DNA of 64,000 nucleotides from Poindextera sp035604135 (lineage in GTDB: Bacteria > Pseudomonadota > Alphaproteobacteria > Caulobacterales > Caulobacteraceae): positions 62,001 through 126,000 of the forward strand of contig DATNJB010000063.1 of the NCBI GenBank assembly GCA_035604135.1. Reading direction: 5' to 3'. Position numbers and translations under genes: made by a program. Numbering within the stretch: the first letter of the stretch is position 1; each line of letters opens with the position of its first letter. Below, in pieces: positions 16,313 to 25,623 of the stretch. The notes beneath the pieces are model-generated. The model searched no databases. It saw only the letters and a list, made by a program, of their open reading frames with translations, and was not told where the DNA came from.

Positions 16313-16355
16313 CTCGCCGAAGCTAGATTTTGGCTGCGCCAAAATCAGCGAAGGC
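16313..16355 (+). repeat. Direct repeat copy B, next to tRNA-Pro
   Basis: This 43-base sequence begins CTCGCCGAAGCTAGATTTTG. It is the partner of copy A, 144 bases away, and ends three bases from the CCA end of tRNA-Pro. The tRNA sequence itself is not duplicated, so this is not a simple tRNA attachment-site duplication. Confidence 0.85.
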
Positions 16356-16358
16356 GGA

Positions 16359-16435
16359 TGGTCGGAGCAGCAGGATTCGAACCTGCGACCCCCGCCTCCC
16401 GAAGACGGTGCTCTACCATGCTGAGCTATGCTCCG
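16359..16435 (-). tRNA. tRNA-Pro (anticodon CGG)
   Basis: The minus strand folds as a full cloverleaf of 77 nt. It has acceptor stem CGGAGCA/TGCTCCG with discriminator A and encoded CCA, D-stem GCTC/GAGC, and anticodon stem CCGTC/GGCGG. The loop is TTCGGGA (anticodon CGG at 16399-16401), and the T-arm is GCAGG-TTCGAAT-CCTGC. The C1-G72 pair and A73 are proline identity features. It decodes CCG, an abundant codon in this GC-rich DNA. Confidence 0.96.
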
Positions 16436-16449
16436 ACGCAGAGCCGGCG

Positions 16450-16478
16450 CTTATAGACGAGGGGCAAACCCCGGGCAA
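16450..16478 (-). promoter_or_regulatory. Promoter-like sequence for tRNA-Pro
   Basis: On the minus strand TTGCCCG (16478-16472) and CTATAAG (16456-16450) are separated by 15 bases. The -10 element ends 14 bases before the mature tRNA 5' end. This resembles Caulobacter-type housekeeping promoters. Confidence 0.45.
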
Positions 16479-16511
16479 GCAAGGCCTTGCCGGCGGTCGC
16501 TGGCGCTTGAG

Positions 16512-16538
16512 TTGCAATGCTCAGGGCCTTGCGATATC
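16512..16538 (+). promoter_or_regulatory. Promoter-like sequence for tRNA-Gln
   Basis: TTGCAAT, a 12-base spacer and GCGATATC fit the published Caulobacter housekeeping pattern TTGaCgS-N10-14-GCtAnAwC with few mismatches. The expected transcript start is near 16545, 35 bases before the mature tRNA. Confidence 0.45.
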
Positions 16539-16579
16539 CCGGCCGCCCGGCTGCGGAGGCCCATCCCGCCCGCCGCCGT

Positions 16580-16653
16580 TGGGGGATGGTGTAATGGTAA
16601 CACAGCGGTTTTTGGTACCGTTATTCTAGGTTCGAGTCCTAGTCCCCCAGCCA
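16580..16653 (+). tRNA. tRNA-Gln (anticodon TTG)
   Basis: A 74-nt cloverleaf: acceptor TGGGGGA/TCCCCCA with discriminator G and encoded CCA, D-stem GTGT/ACAC, and anticodon stem GCGGT/ACCGT with loop TTTTGGT (anticodon TTG). The T-arm is CTAGG-TTCGAGT-CCTAG. The weak first pair and G73 are usual for bacterial tRNA-Gln. It is divergent from tRNA-Pro, 144 bases away. Confidence 0.96.
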
Positions 16654-16704
16654 GCCATGGCGCGCAGCAGCGAGCCGCCTCGCCGCGACAATGCATGAGG
16701 TCCG

Positions 16705-17043
16705 ATGCAAGCCAAATTCAGCCACGCGATTCTGTTCGTCGCCAACATGGACAAGGCGATCGCCTTCTATCGCGACGTCATGGGCCTGCCGGTCAAGTTC
16801 CAGAGCCCGTTTTGGAGCGAGTTCGAGACCGGGGCCGTGACGCTGGCGCTGCACCCGGCGTCGGAGCGCAATCCGCCCGGCCGCGTGCAATTGGGCTTCG
16901 AGACGCCCGACCTGCCGGGCCTCTATGCCGCGCGCGAGGCGAATGGCCTCACGTTCAGCGCGCCGCCCGTCGACGAGCACGGCGCGCTTCTGTCGCGGAT
17001 CGTCGATTGCGAAGGCGCGGAGGTCTCGCTGGGCGGCGCTTAA
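16705..17043 (+). CDS. VOC-superfamily (glyoxalase-like) protein
   Basis: The 112-residue protein has one vicinal-oxygen-chelate domain: FSHAILFVANMDKAIAFYRDVMGLP at the start (with a ligand-type histidine) and a C-terminal EGAEVSLGG strand with a ligand-type glutamate. VOC proteins bind a divalent metal and act as lyases, isomerases, dioxygenases or antibiotic-binding proteins. This one cannot be assigned more closely. The start follows a GAGG four bases upstream. It converges tightly on the PAS gene, with three bases between stop codons. Confidence 0.85.
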   Translation: MQAKFSHAILFVANMDKAIAFYRDVMGLPVKFQSPFWSEFETGAVTLALHPASERNPPGRVQLGFETPDLPGLYAAREANGLTFSAPPVDEHGALLSRIVDCEGAEVSLGGA

Positions 17044-17046
17044 GCG

Positions 17047-17634
17047 TCAGGCCATGGCGACGAGCCGGCTCGCCTGTTCCAGCGCGGCCGCCTTGGCGGC
17101 GTACTCCGCCGCCATCCCGATGAGCACATCGGCCGTCCGCCGGTCGCTCAGCCCGCGTGCCAACCTTCTGCAGCGATCGGCCTGCACGCGGAAATCTTCG
17201 ACCTGCCGAACGTCGGACACATCGATCAGCATGTTGACCGCGCCGATGAGGGCGCCGTCGCGGAAGATCGGCGTCGGCAGCGGCATGAAGGCGACGCGCT
17301 CTCCATTCGGCCGCTCGGCGATAGCGGTCACGCCGCGGATCGGACGCTTCTCGCGGATCGCGACCGCCATCGGGCAGAGCCCGTCCGGCAGGAACGCGCC
17401 CTCCGTCGTGTAGAGCTTCCAGGTTACGCACCAGCGGTCCTTGCCGACCGCGGGGGTCCGTCCCGAAAAGCCGATGCAGGCGCGGTTGAAGTGGGTGACC
17501 AGGCCCGTCGGGTCCGTGACGTAGATGGGCGCATCCAGCGCATCGAGCGCCGCGTGCAGCCCGTCGCCGCCTTCCGCGGCGATGCGCACCGCCGCACGCA
17601 ATATCTCGTCCGCCAGCGGCGTCGATACCAACAT
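17047..17634 (-). CDS. PAS-domain protein without recognised output domain
   Basis: The 195-residue protein has a PAS domain at about residues 28-145 (LDALDAPIYVTDPTGLVTHFN through IGAVNMLIDVSDVR). A helical C-terminal tail follows. No kinase, GGDEF or other output domain is present, so it may act through protein contacts. An unusual CPMAVAIREKRPIRG stretch lies inside the PAS fold and resembles PAS proteins with a cysteine-containing insertion. Ligand and partner are unknown. It is divergent from the symporter gene 17756-19543. Confidence 0.75.
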   Translation of the reverse strand: MLVSTPLADEILRAAVRIAAEGGDGLHAALDALDAPIYVTDPTGLVTHFNRACIGFSGRTPAVGKDRWCVTWKLYTTEGAFLPDGLCPMAVAIREKRPIRGVTAIAERPNGERVAFMPLPTPIFRDGALIGAVNMLIDVSDVRQVEDFRVQADRCRRLARGLSDRRTADVLIGMAAEYAAKAAALEQASRLVAMA

Positions 17635-17755
17635 CGGGGCCCCTCAGCGCTGACCTTTGGCCAGCGAGCTAGAACGACTCGATCTCGACAAACGTTCCCG
17701 GAGCGGGACGATATCGGCAGCGGCGCCGAGCCCGGGGCCGCGGGACCGGAGAGCG

Positions 17756-19543
<1,788 letters not shown>

Positions 19544-19557
19544 AGAGCGGCCAAGCC

Positions 19558-19764
19558 ATGTTGCTCGACATCCGCCTGCCCATCGGCCTCCTCTTCCTGG
19601 CCATCGGCGCGATCGTCGCCGTGCGGGGGCTCGGCCCCGGCGCGACCGCGGTGACGGGCGTTCCGATCGACCTGATCTGGGGATGCGTCATGGCCGCCTT
19701 CGGCGCCGCCATGCTGGCGCTCGCGCTGAGCGTGCGGCGGAGAGGCCACGCCGGCGCGGGCTAA
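19558..19764 (+). CDS. Small two-helix membrane protein
   Basis: The 68-residue protein has two hydrophobic helices (about 7-24 and 36-58) and a basic end (RRRGHAGAG). It starts 14 bases after the symporter stop, with GAGAGCGGCC upstream, so it is almost surely co-transcribed. It may be an accessory subunit or regulator of the symporter; no family was recognised. Confidence 0.75.
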   Translation: MLLDIRLPIGLLFLAIGAIVAVRGLGPGATAVTGVPIDLIWGCVMAAFGAAMLALALSVRRRGHAGAG

Positions 19765-19858
19765 CCGGGCTTGCGGCAAAGGGCCTCGAGGTTTGTGGCC
19801 GTCGGGATCGAGCACGAAGGCGCCGCGATCGTTAGGCTCGTCGAGCGTTTGTGGTCGA

Positions 19859-21964
19859 TCATGGATCCTGGTCCATCCGGGTCAGATGGAAGAGCGCGAC
19901 GCTGCCGGGCCGCAATGGCGGCAGGGGCAGGCCCGTGCGCGCGATCGCCTGACCGCTGGCCTGCACCGCCTCGCCTCTGACCAGCACCGGATCGGAGGCG
20001 GTCGGCGAGGCGGCCGGCGCCAGCATCAGGATGCGGTAGGTCGCATCGGGTTCGAGCCCCTTCAGCCGCAGCGGATCGGGCGACACGTTGGCCCGCACCT
20101 GCAGTTGCGCGTAGCTGGCCAGCGCCTCGGTGTCACCGGCGATCATGAAGGCCAGGGCCGCCGGGTCGCTGACCGGCTGGCGGCTCAGGCGGCCGGAGTG
20201 GATCAGCGCCCGATGGGTCTTGTAGACGCCGATCCAGCGCTTCAGGGCCGCCCGCTCGCTGTCGGTGAAGGCGCGCACGTCAGCCTCGATGCCCATGTGG
20301 CCGAAGAGCGCGGTCATCGCGCGGAAGTCCATGCTCGCGCGGCGGCCAGTGGTGTGGTCGGCGGTCGCGGCCACATGCGCGCCCATCACCTCGGGCGGGA
20401 AGAAGATCGTGAACGCCTTCTGCATCGCCTGCCGCTCGATCGGGTCGTTGCAGTCGGACAGCCAGACGCGATCAGTACGTTTGAGCATCTCGAAGTCCGC
20501 CCGTCCGCCGCCGGACGAGCAGTCCTCGATCTCGACGCCAGGGTGCGCGGCGCGCACGCGATCGATCAGCGCGTAGACCGCGAGCGTTTGCCGGTGCGCG
20601 GCTGGCCGGCCCCCGCTCGCCGGATGCGTCAGGTCGCGATTCATGTCCCACTTGAGGTAGCTGATCGCGTTCCCGGCCAGGAGCGCGTGGATCTGCTCGA
20701 AGATGTTTTCGAACACTTCCGGGCGCGTCAGATCGAGCACATACTGGTTGCGGCCGAGCGGCTGTTTGCGACCGGCGACGCCCAGGATCCAGTCGGGGCG
20801 CCTGCGCAGGAGGTCGGAGTCGGCGTTGGCCATCTCCGGCTCGACCCACAGACCGAAGGCCAGCCCGAGCGACTGCACGTGCTCGACCAGCGGCGTAAGG
20901 CCGTCTGGATACTTCGCCGGATCGGGCGTCCAGTCGCCCAGGCCGGCCGTATCGTTCGGGCGACCTTTGAACCAGCCGTCGTCGAGCACGAAACGCTCGG
21001 CGCCGATCTCGGCCGCCAGATCCGCCAGCGCCTTCAGCTCGGCGAGATCGTGGCGGAAGTAGACCGCCTCCCATGTGTCGAAATTGACCGGCCGCGGCTT
21101 GCCTGCCAGCCTGTCGGAAAGAATCCGGGTACGGACGAAAGGATGAAAGCGACTGGTCAGTCCATTCGTTCCGGTCGATGATCGCGCGGCGTAGAGGATC
21201 GGCGTCTCGTACGCCTCGCCTTCGCCGAGCGTCAGCTCTCCGGGCCAGAAGAACTCGCCCGCCTGCGCCTGCAGGCGCCCGTCGCGCATCCGTTCGACCA
21301 GCAGCCGGTGATTGCCGCTCCAGGCGAAGTGCAGCCCGAGCGTCTCGCCGTTGCGCTCGCTGAAGCCGGGCTCGCCGGCGACCATGAACGGCGGCGAATG
21401 GTGCGAGGTGCGACCTGTTCTGTTTTCACGGACCAGCATGCCCGCCGGCAAGCGCTGGCGGCTGGTCTTGAACTCGCGCGCCCAGCGTCCGTCGAATAGC
21501 AACAGATCGTCGAAGGCGAGCGGCAAAGCCCCCGCCGCCCAGTCGAGATGCAGTGGAGTCGGCCCGCGGTTCAGAATCCGTGAACGGAAGGATGCGACGC
21601 CGCTTTGTTGGTCGAGCTCGACTGTGACCGCGACCTCGACGCCCGCCTTCGGATCGGCCAGGCGGAAGACGACGCGTTGGCCGTCCTGAACGGCGGAGAG
21701 GGGTTCGAGCTGGGTTACAAAGTCGCCGCTGTCGCGATGGCACTCGAACGCCGGCTGGCCCGTGAAGCCACGCCCTGCCTCAGGGAAGAGGTCGAACACC
21801 TCGCCACCGTCGATGGTGCCGCGCGTGACGCGCTCGGCCAGGGCGGCCGCGCCGGCGAGGTCGTGGGTCAGAGGCTCGCCCCAATAGATGAGGCGCGGCG
21901 CGCCGGCCGTCTGCTGCAGGACGAGCGTGTCGCCGCCGCCGTCGAGCCGGTAGAGGTCGCCCAT
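19859..21964 (-). CDS. GH36 alpha-galactosidase
   Basis: The 701-residue protein has the N-terminal beta-sandwich, (beta/alpha)8 barrel and C-terminal sheet layout of GH36. The nucleophile is Asp440 in LKWDMNRD, and the acid/base is Asp504 in WLSDCNDP. CSSGGGRADFEML and the upstream FVLDDGWF are further signatures. No signal peptide is seen, so it acts in the cytoplasm on imported alpha-galactosides such as melibiose or raffinose. The ATG at 21964 lies four bases after the GH42 stop; the longer open frame runs into that gene and is rejected. Confidence 0.93.
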   Translation of the reverse strand: MGDLYRLDGGGDTLVLQQTAGAPRLIYWGEPLTHDLAGAAALAERVTRGTIDGGEVFDLFPEAGRGFTGQPAFECHRDSGDFVTQLEPLSAVQDGQRVVFRLADPKAGVEVAVTVELDQQSGVASFRSRILNRGPTPLHLDWAAGALPLAFDDLLLFDGRWAREFKTSRQRLPAGMLVRENRTGRTSHHSPPFMVAGEPGFSERNGETLGLHFAWSGNHRLLVERMRDGRLQAQAGEFFWPGELTLGEGEAYETPILYAARSSTGTNGLTSRFHPFVRTRILSDRLAGKPRPVNFDTWEAVYFRHDLAELKALADLAAEIGAERFVLDDGWFKGRPNDTAGLGDWTPDPAKYPDGLTPLVEHVQSLGLAFGLWVEPEMANADSDLLRRRPDWILGVAGRKQPLGRNQYVLDLTRPEVFENIFEQIHALLAGNAISYLKWDMNRDLTHPASGGRPAAHRQTLAVYALIDRVRAAHPGVEIEDCSSGGGRADFEMLKRTDRVWLSDCNDPIERQAMQKAFTIFFPPEVMGAHVAATADHTTGRRASMDFRAMTALFGHMGIEADVRAFTDSERAALKRWIGVYKTHRALIHSGRLSRQPVSDPAALAFMIAGDTEALASYAQLQVRANVSPDPLRLKGLEPDATYRILMLAPAASPTASDPVLVRGEAVQASGQAIARTGLPLPPLRPGSVALFHLTRMDQDP

Positions 21965-21968
21965 CCGT

Positions 21969-23912
21969 CTACTCGATCCGCCAGGCGCTGACGCCGGCCG
22001 GCGGCAGCTCCGGGCCGCCCAAGAGGAAGTGCGCCTTTGCCGGCGCAGGCGTGCGCCTTGTCTCGGACGCGTAGTTGAAGGCGAAGGCGACACCGTCGCG
22101 GCTGCGCATGCGCACGCCGTCCTCGAGGTGCGCGACGAACAGCCCGGCGCCGCGCGCGAGCTTCTCGACCACCGCGTCCATCAGCGGCTGTTCCGGCCAG
22201 GTGGCGAGGTAGCTCCATCGGCCGTCGCCAACCCAGGCGGGACCGCCGTCGTCGAAGGTCGCCAGCGGCTCGAGCGAGGTCTCAAGCGTCTCGCGCCAAA
22301 GCCTGGCCGGCAGCGTCTTGTCGCCAAAGACGACGTTCGGCCCCGCGCCCGGCCTCAGGCTCTCCACACGCGTCACCTTCATCGGCAGCCGCACCTGCAG
22401 GGGTCCGGGCGGCAGAAGGTCGGGCGTCGCGCGTTCGCGGGCGCGCGAGCCCGAGCGCGGGCCGAACAGCACGTGCGCCCCGGAGAGACCGAGCCGCTCG
22501 ACCAGGTCGTGCTCCAGGATCGGCAGACTCGGGCAGACCACGAGCTGGTAGCCGCTGAAGTCCGCGTCGGGCGCGACAATGTCGACATCTAGCCCCAGCC
22601 TGCGCAGCGCCGCGTAAGCCTGGTGGGCCAGCACCACCCAGGCGAAGCCCGCGCCCTGCGGCTGGATGCGCAGATGCCAGGCGGCTTCGTAGCTGAACAC
22701 CATCGCGGCCGGCGCGCGCCCGCACGGGCCGAGCGCGCCGAGCGCCTTCAGCTCGTCGGCCACGATCCGCGCCTCCCGCCCGCCGACGTCGACCTCTCGG
22801 TCCGACCGGTTCAAGCCGGCGTGCATCTGCTCTTGCGCGAAGGGCGCCTGGCGCCAGCGGAAGTAGGAGACGACTTCAGCGCCGTGGGCGAAAGCCTCCC
22901 AGGTCCAGGCGCGCACCATGCCGGGCAGTGGCGCGGGGTTGAATCTGGCCCAGTTCACCGGGCCGGGCTGCTGCTCCATCACCCACCAGCGGCCACGGCC
23001 GGCGGCGCGGTAGAGGTCGTGATTGAACCCCTGCACGTCCGGCTGGCCCTGGCGCAGGTAGCGGAGCTTCTCCCCTTCGGTGAACCACGACGATTCGAGG
23101 TTGCCCAGCGGATAGGAGTCCCAGCTCGCGATATCGAGATCGCTCCCCAGCGCGAAGTGATCGAAGCTGGTGTGGAACGCCATGAAGTTGTGTGTGATGT
23201 CGCGGCCAGTCGACAGCCTGCGGATAATGTCCGTCTGCAGACGATTGAAGCTCGCCACCTCCTCCGAAGCGAAACGTTGGTAGTCCAACCGATGGCTGGG
23301 GTTGGCCTCGGTCACGGTCAGGTGCGGCGGGTCGATCTCGTCGAAGTCCCGGTAGTCCTGAGACCAGAACACCGTCCCCCAGGCGCGGTTCAGCGCGTCC
23401 ACCGACTGGTAGCGCTGGGCGAGCCAGGTGCGGAAGCGCCCGGCGGCGTTCGGCGAATAGCTGAGCGTGGTGTCGTGGCAGCCGTATTCGTTGTCGGTCT
23501 GCCAGGCGCCGACGGCGGGGTTCTTGCCGTAGCGGCCGGCGACCGCCTCGGTGATCCGCGCGCACTCGGCTCGATAGGTCTCGGACGAAAAGCAGTAGTG
23601 GCGGCGGGAGCCGAAACGCCTCGGCCGACCCTCGCGATCGACCGCCAGAATGTCAGGGTGAGCGTCGACCAGCCACTTGGGCGGGGTCGCCGTCGGCGTG
23701 CACATGACGATGGAAAGCCCGGCTGCGCCGAGCGTCTCCACCGCTTCGTCGAGCCAGGTCCAGTCGAACGCCCCCGGCTCGGGCTCGATGCGGCTCCAGG
23801 CAAACTCGCCGATGCGCACCCACGAGAGCCCTATCTCGGCCATACGCCGGGCGTCCTCGGCCCAGACCTCGCGCGGCCAGTGTTCCGGGTAGTAACAGAC
23901 GCCGAGTTTCAA
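21969..23912 (-). CDS. GH42 beta-galactosidase
   Basis: The 647-residue protein begins KLGVCYYPEHWP, the standard GH42 start. The acid/base is Glu142 in WQTDNEYG and the nucleophile is Glu313 in WWVMEQQPGPVNW. The trimerisation and C-terminal domains complete the normal length. There is no signal peptide, so it is probably cytoplasmic. It lies directly upstream of the alpha-galactosidase in the same operon and 44 bases downstream of sthA. Together with the convergent symporter it forms a galactoside utilisation module. Confidence 0.94.
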   Translation of the reverse strand: MKLGVCYYPEHWPREVWAEDARRMAEIGLSWVRIGEFAWSRIEPEPGAFDWTWLDEAVETLGAAGLSIVMCTPTATPPKWLVDAHPDILAVDREGRPRRFGSRRHYCFSSETYRAECARITEAVAGRYGKNPAVGAWQTDNEYGCHDTTLSYSPNAAGRFRTWLAQRYQSVDALNRAWGTVFWSQDYRDFDEIDPPHLTVTEANPSHRLDYQRFASEEVASFNRLQTDIIRRLSTGRDITHNFMAFHTSFDHFALGSDLDIASWDSYPLGNLESSWFTEGEKLRYLRQGQPDVQGFNHDLYRAAGRGRWWVMEQQPGPVNWARFNPAPLPGMVRAWTWEAFAHGAEVVSYFRWRQAPFAQEQMHAGLNRSDREVDVGGREARIVADELKALGALGPCGRAPAAMVFSYEAAWHLRIQPQGAGFAWVVLAHQAYAALRRLGLDVDIVAPDADFSGYQLVVCPSLPILEHDLVERLGLSGAHVLFGPRSGSRARERATPDLLPPGPLQVRLPMKVTRVESLRPGAGPNVVFGDKTLPARLWRETLETSLEPLATFDDGGPAWVGDGRWSYLATWPEQPLMDAVVEKLARGAGLFVAHLEDGVRMRSRDGVAFAFNYASETRRTPAPAKAHFLLGGPELPPAGVSAWRIE

Positions 23913-23956
23913 GCTTCACCCCTGAGCGCGCCGCGGCCGCGGCAGGCCGTGATGGG

Positions 23957-25444
23957 TTAAGCCGAAAGCGCCCGCGTGGCCAGATCGAGTGCGGTTTCGG
24001 CCGCGCGCAGGCTGTGCTGCTGCTTGGGCATCCGGTTCCAGGCGTCGAGGGCGGCGATCTTGTAGGCCTCGGCCAGCGTCGGGTAGTTGAAGGTGTTCTC
24101 GACGAAATAGTCGAGGCCGCCTTCGAGGTTCAGCACCGCCTGGCCGATGTGGATCAGCTCGGTCGCGCCCTCGCCGACGATGTGCACGCCCAGGAGCCGC
24201 CGGGTCTCCAGCGAGAAGATCATCTTCATGAAGCCCGAGTGCAGGCCCATGATGTGGCCGCGCGAGGTCTCGCGGAAGCGGGCGACGCCGCATTCGTAAG
24301 CGATGCCACGCTCGCGCACCTGCTCCTCGGTCATCCCGACCGTCGAGATCTCGGGCACCGAGTAGATGCCATAGGGGAAGAAGGCCGGCGGCGGCGGCGC
24401 GGGCTCGCCGAACGCGTGGCAGGCGGCGATCCGCCCCTGCTCCATCGAGGTCGACGCCAGGCTGGGAAACCCGATCACGTCGCCGGCGGCATAGATGTGC
24501 GACTCGGCGGTCTGGAACGTCTCCTTGTCGACGGCGACGCGGCCGCGCTCGTCGGCCTCCAGGCCGCAGGCGGCGAGGTTGAGCGTGTCGGTCGCCCCTT
24601 CGCGCCCCGCGGCGAACAGCACCATGTCGCCGCGCACCTGCCGCCCGTCCTCGAGCGCGACCACGGCGCGATGCGGCGCCTCAAGCATCACACTCTTGAT
24701 CGTGGCCCCAAAGCGCAGGGTGACCCCACGGTCGCGCAGGTCGTGCACGAACTCGTCGGCGAGCTCGCGGTCGACGAAGCCCAGCAGGCTCGAGCTCGGC
24801 TCCAGCACGGTCACCTGGACGTCCAACGCCGAAAAGATGGTCGCGTATTCGATGCCGATGACGCTCGCGCCCACCACGACGAGGTGGCGAGGGATGCGGG
24901 CAAGGTCCAGGATCTCGTCGGAGTCGAGGATGGTCTCGCCGTCGAACGCCACGTGCGCCGGCCGGTAGGGGCGCGTTCCGACGGCGAGCACGAACCGATC
25001 GGCCGAGCGCCGCAAGATCGCGCCGTCCTCGCAGGCGATCTCGATCCGATGCGGGTCGATGAAGCGCGCCTCGCCGCGGACGGTCTCGACCTTGTTGCGG
25101 GCGAACTGGTGCTCGAGAATCTCGACTTCGTGGTCGAGGGTCATGTGAAGCCGCTTCTTCAGATCCCCGGCGGAGATGTTCTGCTTCACGCGGTAGGCGC
25201 GGCCGTAGAACCCGCGCTCGCGCCAGCCTGAGAGGTTGAGCACGGTCTCGCGCAGAGTCTTGGAGGGGATCGTGCCGGTGTGGACCGAAACGCCGCCGAC
25301 GCGGCGGCCCTTTTCGACCACGAGCACGGATTTGCCGAGCTTCGCCGCCTGCACGCCGGCGCGTCGCCCCGCAGGACCGCTGCCGATCACGATGAGGTCA
25401 TAGCGCTCGGCCGTGGCTGCGCCCGGCGTTCCAGATTCAGTCAC
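23957..25444 (-). CDS. sthA: Si-specific (soluble) pyridine nucleotide transhydrogenase
   Basis: The 495-residue flavoprotein starts from GTG. The FAD site is IGSGPAGRRAGVQAAKLG, and the region that holds the redox disulfide in lipoamide dehydrogenases reads VSVHTGTIPSKTLRE, with no CxxxxC pair, as in SthA. The second nucleotide site is VVGASVIGIEYA and the C-terminal dimer domain is complete. It balances NADH and NADPH pools in the cytosol. The galactosidase genes follow 44 bases downstream on the same strand. Confidence 0.92.
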   Translation of the reverse strand: MTESGTPGAATAERYDLIVIGSGPAGRRAGVQAAKLGKSVLVVEKGRRVGGVSVHTGTIPSKTLRETVLNLSGWRERGFYGRAYRVKQNISAGDLKKRLHMTLDHEVEILEHQFARNKVETVRGEARFIDPHRIEIACEDGAILRRSADRFVLAVGTRPYRPAHVAFDGETILDSDEILDLARIPRHLVVVGASVIGIEYATIFSALDVQVTVLEPSSSLLGFVDRELADEFVHDLRDRGVTLRFGATIKSVMLEAPHRAVVALEDGRQVRGDMVLFAAGREGATDTLNLAACGLEADERGRVAVDKETFQTAESHIYAAGDVIGFPSLASTSMEQGRIAACHAFGEPAPPPPAFFPYGIYSVPEISTVGMTEEQVRERGIAYECGVARFRETSRGHIMGLHSGFMKMIFSLETRRLLGVHIVGEGATELIHIGQAVLNLEGGLDYFVENTFNYPTLAEAYKIAALDAWNRMPKQQHSLRAAETALDLATRALSA

Positions 25445-25452
25445 GGGCTAAG

Positions 25453-25481
25453 GCGCTCCCCTCGAACAAACACCGGAGCGC
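25453..25481. repeat. Inverted repeat in the sthA upstream region
   Basis: GCGCTCC and GGAGCGC flank a 15-base centre that includes CGAACAAACA, just upstream of the sthA GTG start. The position would suit an operator for sthA. No regulator can be named. Confidence 0.35.
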
Positions 25482-25623
25482 TGCAAGCTAGGCCATTGAG
25501 GTTAAGCGATGATTTGCCTTGTTGATGGCGCCGGCGGCGGCGAAGTTTCCGCTTGGAAATTTCGCCCCAGCGATGAAGAACCTATCGCGAGGCCCTCCTT
25601 CCTGCGGATCCGCCCCGACGTCG

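Larger units (their letters stand above)
16040..16358. other. Intergenic region with duplicated sequence between sppA and tRNA-Pro
   Basis: This 319-base gap has no credible gene. It holds two near-identical copies of a roughly 43-base sequence (listed separately) and simple CTTCG/GCTACGGCG-type repeats at 16261-16281. The second copy ends three bases beyond the tRNA-Pro CCA end, so it is the downstream flank of that tRNA. The region must also hold the sppA promoter. Confidence 0.6.

Noticed and set aside
16169..16355. Attachment sites of an integrated element at tRNA-Pro
   Set aside because: The direct repeats do not include any tRNA sequence, only 144 bases separate them, and there is no integrase gene.
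14261..16456. Long open frames opposite sppA, and similar long frames opposite or out of frame with many genes
   Set aside because: High GC content keeps antisense and out-of-frame readings open. These readings are Arg/Pro/His-rich, show no family motifs, and lie over genes with clear catalytic signatures.
23957..25444. Dihydrolipoamide dehydrogenase or mercuric reductase
   Set aside because: The redox-active CxxxxC pair is absent (HTGTIPSK), which points to the soluble transhydrogenase.
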